This document shows positions 13,361 through 23,615 of a stretch of 64,000 nucleotides of DNA, piece by piece. Made by a program: the position numbers and the translations under genes. The DNA is from Scatophagus argus (Eukaryota > Chordata > Actinopteri > Scatophagidae), in assembly GCF_020382885.2 (NCBI RefSeq), contig NC_058502.1, forward strand, positions 6,271,501 to 6,335,500, given 5' to 3'. The first letter of the stretch is position 1. Every line of letters begins with the position of its first letter. A model generated the notes under the pieces. The model worked only from the letters and a program-made list of their open reading frames with translations. It did not search any database and was not told the DNA's origin.

Positions 13361-16300
13361 TATCTACTAAAAGAAAGGAAGACAGAATATGAGACCACAA
13401 GCAAAATGATTCATTTAAAATTAGATGTAAGATCGATGCAAACCTGCACTGACAAAACATGTGTGTTGTGTTACAGTGAGTGCTATGGCAGAGCGGCTGG
13501 CCAACCATTTCGCCTGCTACAGACCAGCCTCAGACCTCTTCATCCAGCTGCTGGAGCAACACAGAGTCGAGGAGGCAAAGTTCATGCTGGCTGTGAGTAT
13601 AAAAGTGTGTGTGTGCGCGTGTGTGTGTGCGCGTATCAGGTCAGTTTATTAATATTGGAGGGAAGCTGTGTTCTGCAAATAATACATTAAGTGAAGTTAG
13701 AAATGATTTTCAGGTCAGGTTTTCAGGCGTTTCTTATCACACATATTGCTCTCCTTCTTGTATGTGTGTAAAGCAGAGAGGACATAATGCTGATAGTTTA
13801 GGCTGGAAGAGAAGCGAAATTTAAGTAAACATGCATCGAAGAGAGCTTCGTCGAATGTCAGTTGGGTTCTACTTTTTGTGACCACTTGAAATACATTTTA
13901 AAGCATCTGGAGGATTTTGTCCCGGTGCACACTTCTCCGTTTGAGTGTCTTGCACTTGGCTACATTTTAAATTATTATATCAAAGCAATTAAAATCTGAA
14001 AAAAAAAAAAAAACAAATCAACAAGGGATCTGGTGATGAATTTAGTCCATCACAAGTCCCCTGATGCACTCGTCCAGCTGTCTGGTGAGGGCGGAGACGC
14101 TCCTTCGCCACAGTCGCTGACTTATTCATCCAGCCTCACATTTATGTCAGGAAAATGCTTGCCCACATTCCAACACTGTGCCTGGTGGTCTGAAATCGGC
14201 CCCCTACTACTTCACTTATTTAACGCACTTCGTACATTACAGCTCAGTGACTTTGCATTGAGCCTGGGGACGTGAATATGGAGATGCTAGGGCGGGTGAG
14301 AGACGGGAGGAAGGATGAGGAAGACGAGGGTGGAGGAAGCCTGAGATGAAGAAGCTGCTCTCCTCTCTGACCAGGATTACTTCATGCTCACTTGCTGAGT
14401 GATTAACCCTCGCAGTCATTCAGTTCCACGTGCGATTAGAGCGAACGCTGATGAGCACAGATATGTTACGCGCAGTGCTGCCCTCCCTCACCACACCTCA
14501 TCACTTTTTAAACGTGTTCTCATCAATCCCATTTTCACCCTGACATGTATTTGTTGTTTGCTCTGGACGTGTTAAATTGATTGAATTGAATAATTTTGTG
14601 CCATAAATCATATGTCATAAACCACCAAATGCAACTAAATCTTTTTAATTCATTGAATAAGCAGCCAAAAGCACGTTATATTTCAAAAAGTCATCGTCGT
14701 ATTCATTGTAACAGCCGGTGTGTTTACAAATTGTAGTCATTGGTGAAAACCCTATGGGACTGGGGTAGAGATGAAATGTCAAAAGAACACGTGGCACTTC
14801 GCCCGTAAGAAGGATGTAAAGTGAGTGTCGCCGCCCCCGAACCGGATTAGCAGTAAGTGGAGACGCACTCAGACGTGGAGACGACATGCTGTCTGCTCTT
14901 CATTCGTCCCTGACATCCTGAGTGATTATCCCTCTCAGTCCTTAAACACGGATGTCTGACCAGCATGCATGTTGATGAGCAGATACATTTCGCTCTCTTC
15001 TCATCATCTTCATCACTATTTAAACACAAACTATGGACTCCATGATACTCAAGCCGTATTACGCCTCTTGCTTGATATGCATCTCTGTTTGATTCCTCTC
15101 CCTCCTCTTTTCACTCCGTATGATGGAAGATGAAGAAGGATGAACAATTTGTAAAAATTTCTGTTCACTTTCTGCTAATTTCAGAAGACTGAAGGAAGAA
15201 TATTGTCAAGCTGACCGTAAACTGATGTCTGTAGTGTAGAAGCTCGGCAGTCAAACATAACTTTTAAGCTTTCAAATCCTCTTGCACTCACAGGCAAGAC
15301 CAATATATTTATTTAGCACAGGTCAAAGTGCAGTTACAGACATTTGAACATCATTGAACAAGTGTTTTTAAAACCTTGAACGCGTATATACATTTGCAAC
15401 ATTGTCGAAATAAGGACGTGAAGACAAGATGAAAGTGATTGTCAGCAGAAAATAAGATGGTTGTGAGCCTGCTTTTAAAGGGTTTGTTTGGATCTGAACT
15501 AATGTGTTGAAATGCCAAACTCACTCAGTAACAATTGCAGACCAGCAGCTCCAACATTTCTAAAAAATACAGGACATAAATCTAATTAATTTACTATTTT
15601 TGTCTAAGGAGTCTGGTGACTGAAGACGGACTGATGTAAGACCTCTATTGGAATAGGTTGTCTTGTCAACAAAGTGAAGTGTCGAAAATATTCGAAACAG
15701 AGCACATTTCAATGTGCCTTTGATCCGCCTTTCTTTAGGCAGTTAGAAACCGTACATAACTTAGCTTTAGCCTTTTACACAGCTGCTCCTCTCTGGTGCG
15801 CCGACCAACATCCACCGAATACACTAATTATGTTGACGTACCTCCCACAACACAACTTCCAAAAATCTGAACTAACATGAAAAACTCAAAACTAACTTTA
15901 AAGATGGTCAGATCATCACCAATCAAATCTTCCTTGAATCACAAATACTGAGTAATTGTTTCAGCAGTTAAAATATGAGGAACCCCCCCTCATATGTAGT
16001 CAGGGTGTAACTTTAAATGCGCAGGCAAAACATGATGAAAAGGACAAGAAAAGTCTGTCTGCTCATGGTGTCAAAAAGTAAAACTACAAGGACATCTCAC
16101 TGCTCTCCCATGTGTTGGCTCTGAGTTTAGACTGATGTGACCCAGGCTAAACTGGTGTGCTCCTCTTTTTTTCTTTTTTTTGTATTATTTTGTCCCTCAT
16201 CACGGCCCGTCAGAGCCCCTCTGCCACAGGGTCACCGGAGGTTAGCGGCTCGACTCCTCCGTTCCATCATCAGTGAAGCAGGACCCAAAAACTCTGAAAA

Positions 16301-18219
16301 GCTTTTAAGTAGGCGAGCACACAATAATGATGACAAGGCTATCAGGAGAGAAGCAAAGGTGAGGTCGGCGGGCGAGCGAGAGGGAGGAAGTCAGTCATTA
16401 AGATGTGAAATGGTGACGGGGAGGGGAGGCGAGCGGCGAGGCAGGCGGCCTCGTCTACCACTGCAGGAGGGGTGATTGAGGAAAAGGAACGAAGCATTCC
16501 CTGGATATCCAGAGCTTTTAGGCGGCATGTGTGAGGAGCAGCAGAGACAGAGGGCCCGGCCGGTTGTGGCACCACCTCTGGGAGTGGTTGGTGCAGTGAG
16601 GGGAAGGGAAAAAACAGAGAGAGTGAGTGAGAGCACGGCACAAAGTTGAGTGAAGTGGCACAGTGTTGGCCTAATTGCCTGATTGTACTAAAGCCATTCT
16701 GCCGCTTGGTGACTCCGAGAAAGAAGGCAGTTTGCTCTGTGTGTGTGTGTGTGTGTGTGTCAGCGTCATCCTGTTAAAAGCCTTACAGACCACTCGCTTT
16801 TTAATTCTGTACGAGGTGGAGAAGGAGTGAAACACGTTCGTTTACGACTGGCTAGTAATCGGACCTCATTGCCGCTCAGCCAGGAGAACACACTCACTCA
16901 CTCGGAGCGCAGCAGCGTTAATGCATCTCCTGCAAACACACACACACTCTATGTTGTATGTACGCTTGCACATGTTCATCATAAGCAGATGTGCACTGGT
17001 TAAATATTCAGCGACAAATTTACTTCATAAAACACGCGCGTTTCCAAATTCTTACCCCGCATTTGAAGGTTTATCGTGTCTCTGGTGCAGTGAATTTGTT
17101 CTTTGGTTTGTTTTCGTCATCAGTAGCAAGACCTTCCAGCGTGACATGCAGTTATCACACAGTGTGCAGTCGTATCAGTGTGTATATTGTCGCTCCACTT
17201 TTTACGTTTTTGACATTTTACATTGTACAGCATGTCCGCATTCCTCCATAGCAACGGATGTGTTGGGTGTTTATACGACCATCAGTCAAACTGATGTGTG
17301 CACGTCAATATCAGATTATGTTGCCCATGATTTATCTTTATTTCAATATAAAATGCGAACCGAAAGCTTTTGTTAGCGTTGTTAAGTGGAGATGTGGAAT
17401 AGCCTGCAATCGGGTTTGGTGGGACATAAAAATGAGACTGGAGGATCGTAAATATCCGCACTTCATTGGGGCGCATAATTTGCAAAAAACGAATTTTGGA
17501 GATAAGTTTTTTTCACGGGGCAGTTAGAAAAGCAGTGCCACCTTAACTTAATCTGCTGCTCAGCCTGATCCTGTTCCTGTTGTTTTGTCTCCCTGCAGCG
17601 CTGTAACGCCTTGGCTGAACAGAAGAATGTTCTGATGTCCTACCTGTCCCAGAACTCGAAGACTCCTGGAGGGGTAAAATCACACATTTCAGTTCTTCTC
17701 TCGATGATCCACGTGTTTAAAGAACAGCTCACGTTTTGTTTCAGTACGTTTATGTTGTACAACGTTCACATGAACGTTCGATTTGCATTGAAACAGAATT
17801 ATCCTTCTGCTGCCAGTTAAAGTTTAATTTAAAATTAAAATGCAAGAAGATTCATGAGGTGTTTTTAATAATGATGTTGCACTGGCTCACTTCCTGTTTA
17901 GGCAATATGAAATGAGCTGTTTTGACAACTTGAGCGATTGAGCACACAATGAAAGCACAGCAAAAACTCGCTTTAGTTTCGACTCGACTGTAAAGGGCAC
18001 TTCACTGTCAGCACGTGGCAGCACAACATTTTGTTCAAGTCATATTTTCATGTTCAAAAAATGATTCACAAAGCCCACACACACACACAGATGTTGTTCT
18101 TGCATTTAAATTAATGTTTCTGTGGACAGGTGACCAAGATCAAGACCCTGATGAGCCTGGTTCCAGACTTTGCTGAGAAGGATATCCTGTACTCGTACCT
18201 GATGAAATGTCACTGTAAG

Positions 18220-18297
<78 letters not shown>

Positions 18298-19332
18298 TTA
18301 CACGAGGCTTGGTGGTGGAAGCAGCTAGCGGTGCAGGCACTGGTCTGTGGCTAAGTCAACATTAGCAGACACATTAACAATGCATCAGGTCAAGGAGTGT
18401 GTGTGTGTGTGTGTGGGCAGACATGCAGGGGTTAGAAGAACACATGTCCTCTAATGAGTTAGCTGTCCTGGCTAGCCTAGCGTGCTAATCGCAACACGGT
18501 CCACCACTCAGCCTTTCTTATTATTTTTTCCTCCTCCTTCCATCATGTCTTCCCCTCTCCACCTCTTCACTGCTCTCTATCTTTCCTTGTCATTTTTTTT
18601 TGTTCTCCCCTCTTTTCTATTACCTACATCCTCTTCTCATGTCCTTCCTTTGACTTCACCTCCTCGCCCTCCCGCCCCCCCCCCCCTCTCGTACCTCGTC
18701 ACAGCGGAGATGAGCAGACATGACTATTTAATTAGCATTAGCTATCCGGCCGGTCATGGCAGCCACAGGGAGACACAATTAGCGATGCTCTGCTCGCCTC
18801 TGTTCTCTGCCCCGTCTTTCTACTTCTTCTTTTTTGTTGTCTGTGAGGGGCTTTCTTTCCTCTTGTCTGTCTGACTTGCTCTCTCTTTGACAGCGGTGAC
18901 CTGACTTCCCTTACTTTTGTCTCTTTGAGGCACACAGACACACACACACACACACATGTTTCTTTGCTAATTTACTTTTTCAGATTACTCTCACACAAAC
19001 ATAATTTAAAGAGGGAGAAAGTTAGTGATTTCAGCTCTGTGTTATTGTAATAACTTCATATTTACTGCCAAAGTACTCAAAGTTGAGACAAACTTTTAAT
19101 TGTACGAGTTCTAGTGATTCTTTTTGCCTGGTTTGTTTTTTCTCTCCTCTGTTCCATTGTTGCTCCACAGTTGCAGACATGACACTAACATGCGCGACTA
19201 GCATTTTAGAAGTAATGAATTGTCCTGACAGGATGCACGTGTATGTAGGATATCTGCTGTATGCTGCTGAATGTCTCCAGTCAAATAAGAATTTACTGAG
19301 GTTTGTTGTTTGTTTGTTCTTGTCTCATTTGC

Positions 19333-19374
<42 letters not shown>

Positions 19375-21344
19375 GTCCGGCAGTCGTGGATAAGGACTTG
19401 GCGTCGGCCAAAGCTCTGTATGAGCAGATGCAGAAGGAGGGGATAGTCGCAAACGAGCTGTCACTCAAACGGCTGGGTATGCTTTACCAGAATGAGGGAG
19501 AGACGGCGCCTTTCCCTGTTCCCTCTGTGAGTCTCTCATGCACACACACACACACACACACACACAAAGAGATGCTCTACAGAAACTTTGCATTTCTTAT
19601 ATCACTACAGTGCAGAGGAGCTGGACGATGTGGGTGAGATTAGGGATTCCCTCATTTTTATTATCAAGTAACCTGACGATTATTTTCTTGGTTAATCCAT
19701 TAATCCAAGGCGGTCATGAAATTGCCTGTTTTTGTCGCACTAAGCGTCTAAGATAGAAATAAAGTATTTAATTTACTATCAAACAAGATGAAGAAAAGCA
19801 GCAAATCCTCACAAATGACAAGCTGGCGATTGTTGTTTGTTTTGTTTTGGGTTTTTTTTAAACATCAAAAATCTGACTCAACCTAATCAATAAATAAGTA
19901 ACTTCAGCGCAATCATCTGTGCTCCCCGGTTACTTATGACATTCGCACAGAAGAAAAGCCTCAATAACTCATTCTAGCCCTCAGAATGTTTCATGATCAT
20001 GTTATTAGCACTGAAAATGCATAAATGATCCGACTCTCTGATCTGCCGACCCCGCGTTAAACCAAAACACAGTGAATTACACACAAACGTCCATGTTGAT
20101 ATGAGCAACTGTGTGTGTGTGTGTGTGTACAGAAACACACGCACATCGCAGCTTGTAACCGACACTGGCAGTCGTCCGTCTGTCTGTCTGTCAGAAACCC
20201 GTGCAGTCAGAGCACACTCTGTATATTGTGTAAGCGAGATGGTGTCACTGCAACAGTCCCTCTCTTTTTCTAGCTCACACTGTTTTTGAGCATTTCAGCA
20301 CATTGCACATTTTGTAAGTTGATGTAGCCCTATTTTTGTCAGAGGACACACACACACACACACACACACACTGCCCTCTCAGGTGTAGAATGAAGCCTAC
20401 CTTTTACCGTCCCATCACTCACCTGCAGTGCAAAGATAGAAGGAGGGAAGGGGATGAAGAGAAGAGAAGCTGCTGCATTATTCAATGAATGTCAGGATAG
20501 TTAAGTGACGACTGGGTTTTTAGAAGCAAAGGAGAGCCAGGAGGATGTGCAAGGAGAGGGGAAGGTGAATAGTCAAGGCATTCAGAAGTTGTCTGCAAAC
20601 AGCAGAAACCCTTCTCTCCATCCAGGTAGAAGTCAGCTCCTTCAACAGCGGCAGTTCGTCTCTGCAGAAACGTGCGAACAGACTTGCCGTTTAGCGCCGC
20701 GTAGCAGCGATGCGAGAGAATTAACCAGTTTTCACGCATTTTCTCTGTGTTTTGTTCGCACAGATTCTCAGACAGACACCTCACAACCTGGAAAAGTAAA
20801 ACCAAATCTAGAGAGGAAAATATGTTTTTTGTAATGAGGGTGAACTGACCCTTTGAAAGTGTTTCAAACCCCTGCCAGCTATTTATCGGCATTAATTACA
20901 CCATTAATAAGCAAAGGTACAATGTAAGAAGCGGGCGTAATCTGCACAAAACAAACAGCCGCCACATCGCTTTTTCCTGATTAAATAGCCAGGAACAGTG
21001 GCAGAAAGCGAAAGTGCGCGTTTGGGGAGTGAGCTTCAAATCCCTCAACTTGTGTATTAATGGGGATTTAAAGATGAAACGAGACAACCTGGTTGGAGGG
21101 TGGAGGCTATTTAGACAGACCCAGGAGGGCTCGGCTGCTGTTTACTTTTGGAAGGAGGCGAGATAGAAACACACACACACACACACACACACCTCCCAGC
21201 CTCTCTGTATGGCAGGTGAGCATTTGTGCTGTTTGCTGATGCTAAACGGTCTTTGTTTCTTTCTCTTTCCAGGAGTCCTTTAAGTTTTATGCGGAAAAAC
21301 TGAGACAGTCAGCTGGAAAAGATGAGACAAGCGCAGAGGAATAA
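126..21344 (+). CDS. lrpprc: LRPPRC, leucine-rich PPR-motif protein, C-terminal part (5' exons outside window)
   Basis: This encodes the C-terminal ~521 residues of the mitochondrial PPR protein that, with SLIRP, stabilises and helps polyadenylate mitochondrial mRNAs (family knowledge; human protein is about 1,394 aa). Exons read here are 126-232, 4896-4964, 5049-5139, 5694-5836, 7347-7455, 8317-8443, 11085-11173, 11265-11469, 13178-13311, 13477-13592, 17599-17673, 18130-18214, 19384-19526 and 21273-21344; all phases agree. Helical PPR-like pairs are visible in the 11265 exon ([24 protein letters not shown]) and the 19384 exon ([20 protein letters not shown]). The blocks MAERLAN, SAKALYE and ESFKFYA are shared with human LRPPRC near its C terminus. 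The protein ends KDETSAEE with TAA at 21342-21344. The first exon shown enters in phase 2, so upstream exons lie left of the window. The neighbour abcg8 is convergent, as at human 2p21. Confidence 0.93.
233..4895 (+). other. lrpprc intron (4.7 kb), no further gene seen
   Basis: This is intron between the first two visible exons. Open frames here (for example 1482-1823 on the minus strand) have no recognisable homology and no flanking splice sites. It holds a short (GA)n run near 3571-3594, (GT)n near 2980 and 3426, and the 16-mer ggtcaaggttaggtag twice (near 2842 and 2908). A remnant resembling the end of a common percomorph repeat (aatgaaaataatcatgagttgcag) lies near 614-638. Confidence 0.6.
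5381..5439 (+). repeat. (CA)n microsatellite
   Basis: An uninterrupted CA run of about 29 units in an lrpprc intron. Confidence 0.97.
6110..6325 (-). repeat. Dispersed percomorph-type repeat, degenerate copy
   Basis: In the lrpprc intron at 5837-7346, words such as gtgaggatttgc, attttctgacat and atcaattaattgatcaatt occur in the order expected of the reverse orientation of an AT-rich non-autonomous element common in percomorph fish. A second, better copy is at 19658-19905. The identification is from memory of the family, so the family name is left open and the boundaries are approximate. Confidence 0.45.
13317..13358 (+). repeat. (AC)n microsatellite abutting an lrpprc 5' splice site
   Basis: A pure AC run of 21 units begins five bases after the donor GT (13312-13313) of the exon 13178-13311. 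Confidence 0.97.
14396..15026 (+). repeat. Diverged local duplication inside an lrpprc intron
   Basis: Two blocks, about 14396-14520 and 14919-15026, share the same ordered words: tgagtgatta(a/t)ccctc, tgatgagcag, then catcact.tttaaac. Their spacing is similar, with small indels between them. This looks like an old tandem or nearby duplication of non-coding sequence in the 4-kb intron 13593-17598. No coding potential is seen. Confidence 0.5.
18222..18294 (+). repeat. (AC)n microsatellite abutting an lrpprc 5' splice site
   Basis: A pure AC run of about 36 units begins eight bases past the end of the exon 18130-18214. It is the longest microsatellite in the window. The open frame that crosses it, giving a poly Thr-His peptide, is an artefact of the repeat. 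Confidence 0.97.
19338..19371 (+). repeat. (TC)n tract forming the polypyrimidine tract of an lrpprc acceptor
   Basis: About 17 TC units lie just upstream of the acceptor AG at 19382-19383. They therefore serve as, or overlap, its polypyrimidine tract. Confidence 0.95.
19658..19905 (+). repeat. Dispersed percomorph-type repeat (MITE-like)
   Basis: This sequence begins near gacgattattttcttggtta, continues through atttaatttactatcaaaca and gaaaagcagcaaatcctcac, and ends near caatcaataaataag. The same ordered words recur in a repeat that I recall as very abundant in percomorph genomes. It sits in the last lrpprc intron, 132 bp after the donor of the 19384-19526 exon. Boundaries are approximate. 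Confidence 0.55.
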
Positions 21345-21535
21345 AGATTCACCCTCCTCCTCTTAACCTCCTTCCAAACCTCATTTTTTTTCTTCCTTTG
21401 TTTTTTTTTTTGTTTGTTTTGGATGAATTGTTTGAGCTAAAATGTTGAATATCTAGATGGTGGGTGTTAACTCTTTGTCCACTGTTTGTTGATAATGTTG
21501 ATGATGATGTTGAGAATTGCTGAACTATTTATGGT

Positions 21536-21541
21536 AATAAA
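21536..21541 (+). terminator. lrpprc polyadenylation signal AATAAA
   Basis: A canonical AATAAA lies 192 bp after the lrpprc stop codon and is followed by TG-rich sequence (tgtgcctgggtctttgtgtg), the usual arrangement for a cleavage site. It suggests a short 3' UTR of about 200 nt. Confidence 0.65.
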
Positions 21542-21544
21542 CGA

Positions 21545-23615
21545 TGTTAGGAATCCACATTCTGTGCCTGGGTCTTTGTGTGGTGTAATGGCTGTGTATT
21601 TAGTGGCACAATGAACCTTTTTTTTTTTTTTCAGGGCAGGAGGTAAAGTACAAGTGGAGATAATTACAGTAACAATGGCTCCTTTTCCACCGAGGTGTCC
21701 CAGTCAGTCTGTACAAAAACATCTTAAACACTTAACTAAAATGCATAAGGTTATCAGTGATGATCCGTGACACCTCTCCTGCTAAGACTGCACAACTGTA
21801 GTGTCCCTCCTCCGCTCAAACTGTGTACAGTATGTAGTGTACTTTAAGATAATCAAGTTTAGAGAATCACTATGAATTAACCCTTCATAGGCAGCAAAAT
21901 GATTTGCAAATGCAAGTTATTTTGTTTCCTGTTGTGTTGACTCACTGTTTTCTGGTTATGTTTTGATTTATATGGACACAGCTCATGACCACAGCGGGCG
22001 TAAACACTTTACTCAAGAACTTAAGTAGTAACTTGATTGCCCTCCAAAGATTTCAACCAACTCTAATCTGAAAGTGCCTGAACAGGTTTGTTCTACGATC
22101 AGATGTTTTCATACAGACCAGATTCTTTACTCTCCTGTCGCCCGACCTGCGCCTGCAGCCGTCCTCTGCTCGGCCCAGTTATTCCTCTTTCACGTAACAC
22201 AAGCTGTTCTTGACCCCATCTGAGGGAGGCCTTAGATGACACACACACACACACACACACACACACTGGTTATTTCTGAAGAAAATTGCGTGCTGGTTGA
22301 CGTCAGACGGTCAGCCTGGGCAGCAGAGCTTATTTGAGCAACACGACCATCTGGAACTTTTGTTATGAGCCAGGGCTCGTTTTTGCAAGTTTGCATAAAA
22401 CCCAACATTTTATGAATTTTGAAGTGTTGACTATGTTAGTAGAAATGAATAGAGTTAACGGGCGGGATGAAATTATGTTAATAGTTATAGAAGAGCAGAC
22501 CAGAACAGTTTTCTTCTTGGAAACCAGTGAGGGAACCTGGAGTTTGTTGGAAACTTTTCAGCTCATCATTTTGGTGTTACACTTTATATTTCCTTTATGA
22601 TTTCACATAAAAAAAAAGATGTGTGATCACATTATCAATATCGTTGTTCCGAAGCTGCACCATGTAAGTAAATGATAAAGGAAGAGAAGAAAGTATGATG
22701 ACAAAAAACAAAAACTGGCTCAAGTGGAGCAATTTGATTTAATACTTTACTAATTTGGACTCAAACCATGTCGGTAAAATATTTATCAGGCTTTTGCACC
22801 AGTGCAAAAACACACATCTTGCATAATCTTCAATCTATGAGGACACAAGTACAAGCTTTTTTTTTTTTTTCAGAGTGTGACTTACTAAATCTCCACTAGG
22901 ATTTTTTTTCAATGCTCCCTATACTGGCACACACATTGTTAAGCTTAATAACCTTACATATACAAAAAAGATAAAGCTGTAGAAAAAAAGAAGATTGAAA
23001 ACGGAACAAGCAAAAGCTGCAGATGGATATCTGCCAAAGTGGAGCTCTAATCATTTGCCCAGAGGGAGAGAGAGGGGGAGAGAGGGGAAGAAAAAGCCAG
23101 AGTTTCAACTTTGATGACACTGCAGTGCTCTGCTGCCATCCAGCAGCAGTCAGCAGTACTGCAACAAGTGCTTCAATCAACACAAAATGGGTACAATCTT
23201 TTTTTCTTACCCCAATTCTCTATCTTTGTTGACACTGAGAATATGCTGAGATTGTGCAGATTAGTCAAAGATGAGAGGGACTGCTGCACTTTCATCAGGC
23301 TGCACCTACTGAGGTGCTGAGGTGTTGTGTTTCTACCATTAAAAAGGAGCACAGGAGTTTTTGATGTTGGGAATACTGTGAAATTGTAAATGTTGCTCCT
23401 CCTCACTGTAAAGCATCCTATTAGGAACAGTAAAATGATAAATGAAAGCACGGCTCAGTGTCGAACCAGTCGAACTGGAACCCAAATTACTTCTTCCATT
23501 GCTGCAACCAAAACAAACAAACAAAAAAAACTTCCCAAAGTTAAACACTGCCCATCATGTTGTGTGTGATTTCAGGTAATGTTTGCTCTAACAGCTCAAA
23601 CTGGTCCAGATGTAT
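21545..23615. other. Intergenic region between convergent lrpprc and abcg8, including the abcg8 3' UTR
   Basis: No exon with supported splice sites or homology is visible here. The region contains a (CA)n run near 22238-22266, a GA-rich run near 23062-23093, and several poly-T/poly-A tracts. The 3' UTR of abcg8 must begin at 23615 and run leftwards. An ATTAAA on the minus strand (TTTAAT at 22738-22743) is one possible polyadenylation signal, but I cannot choose between candidates. Confidence 0.6.

Noticed and set aside
16921-17376. 151-residue open frame on the + strand inside an lrpprc intron
   Set aside because: It shows no recognisable domain, has low-complexity and AT-rich composition, and there is no splice or promoter evidence. 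It is probably chance openness.
18130-18354. Open frame containing a long Thr-His repeat, with mirror frames of Cys-Val
   Set aside because: Only 18130-18214 is a real lrpprc exon. The rest translates the AC microsatellite past the splice donor.
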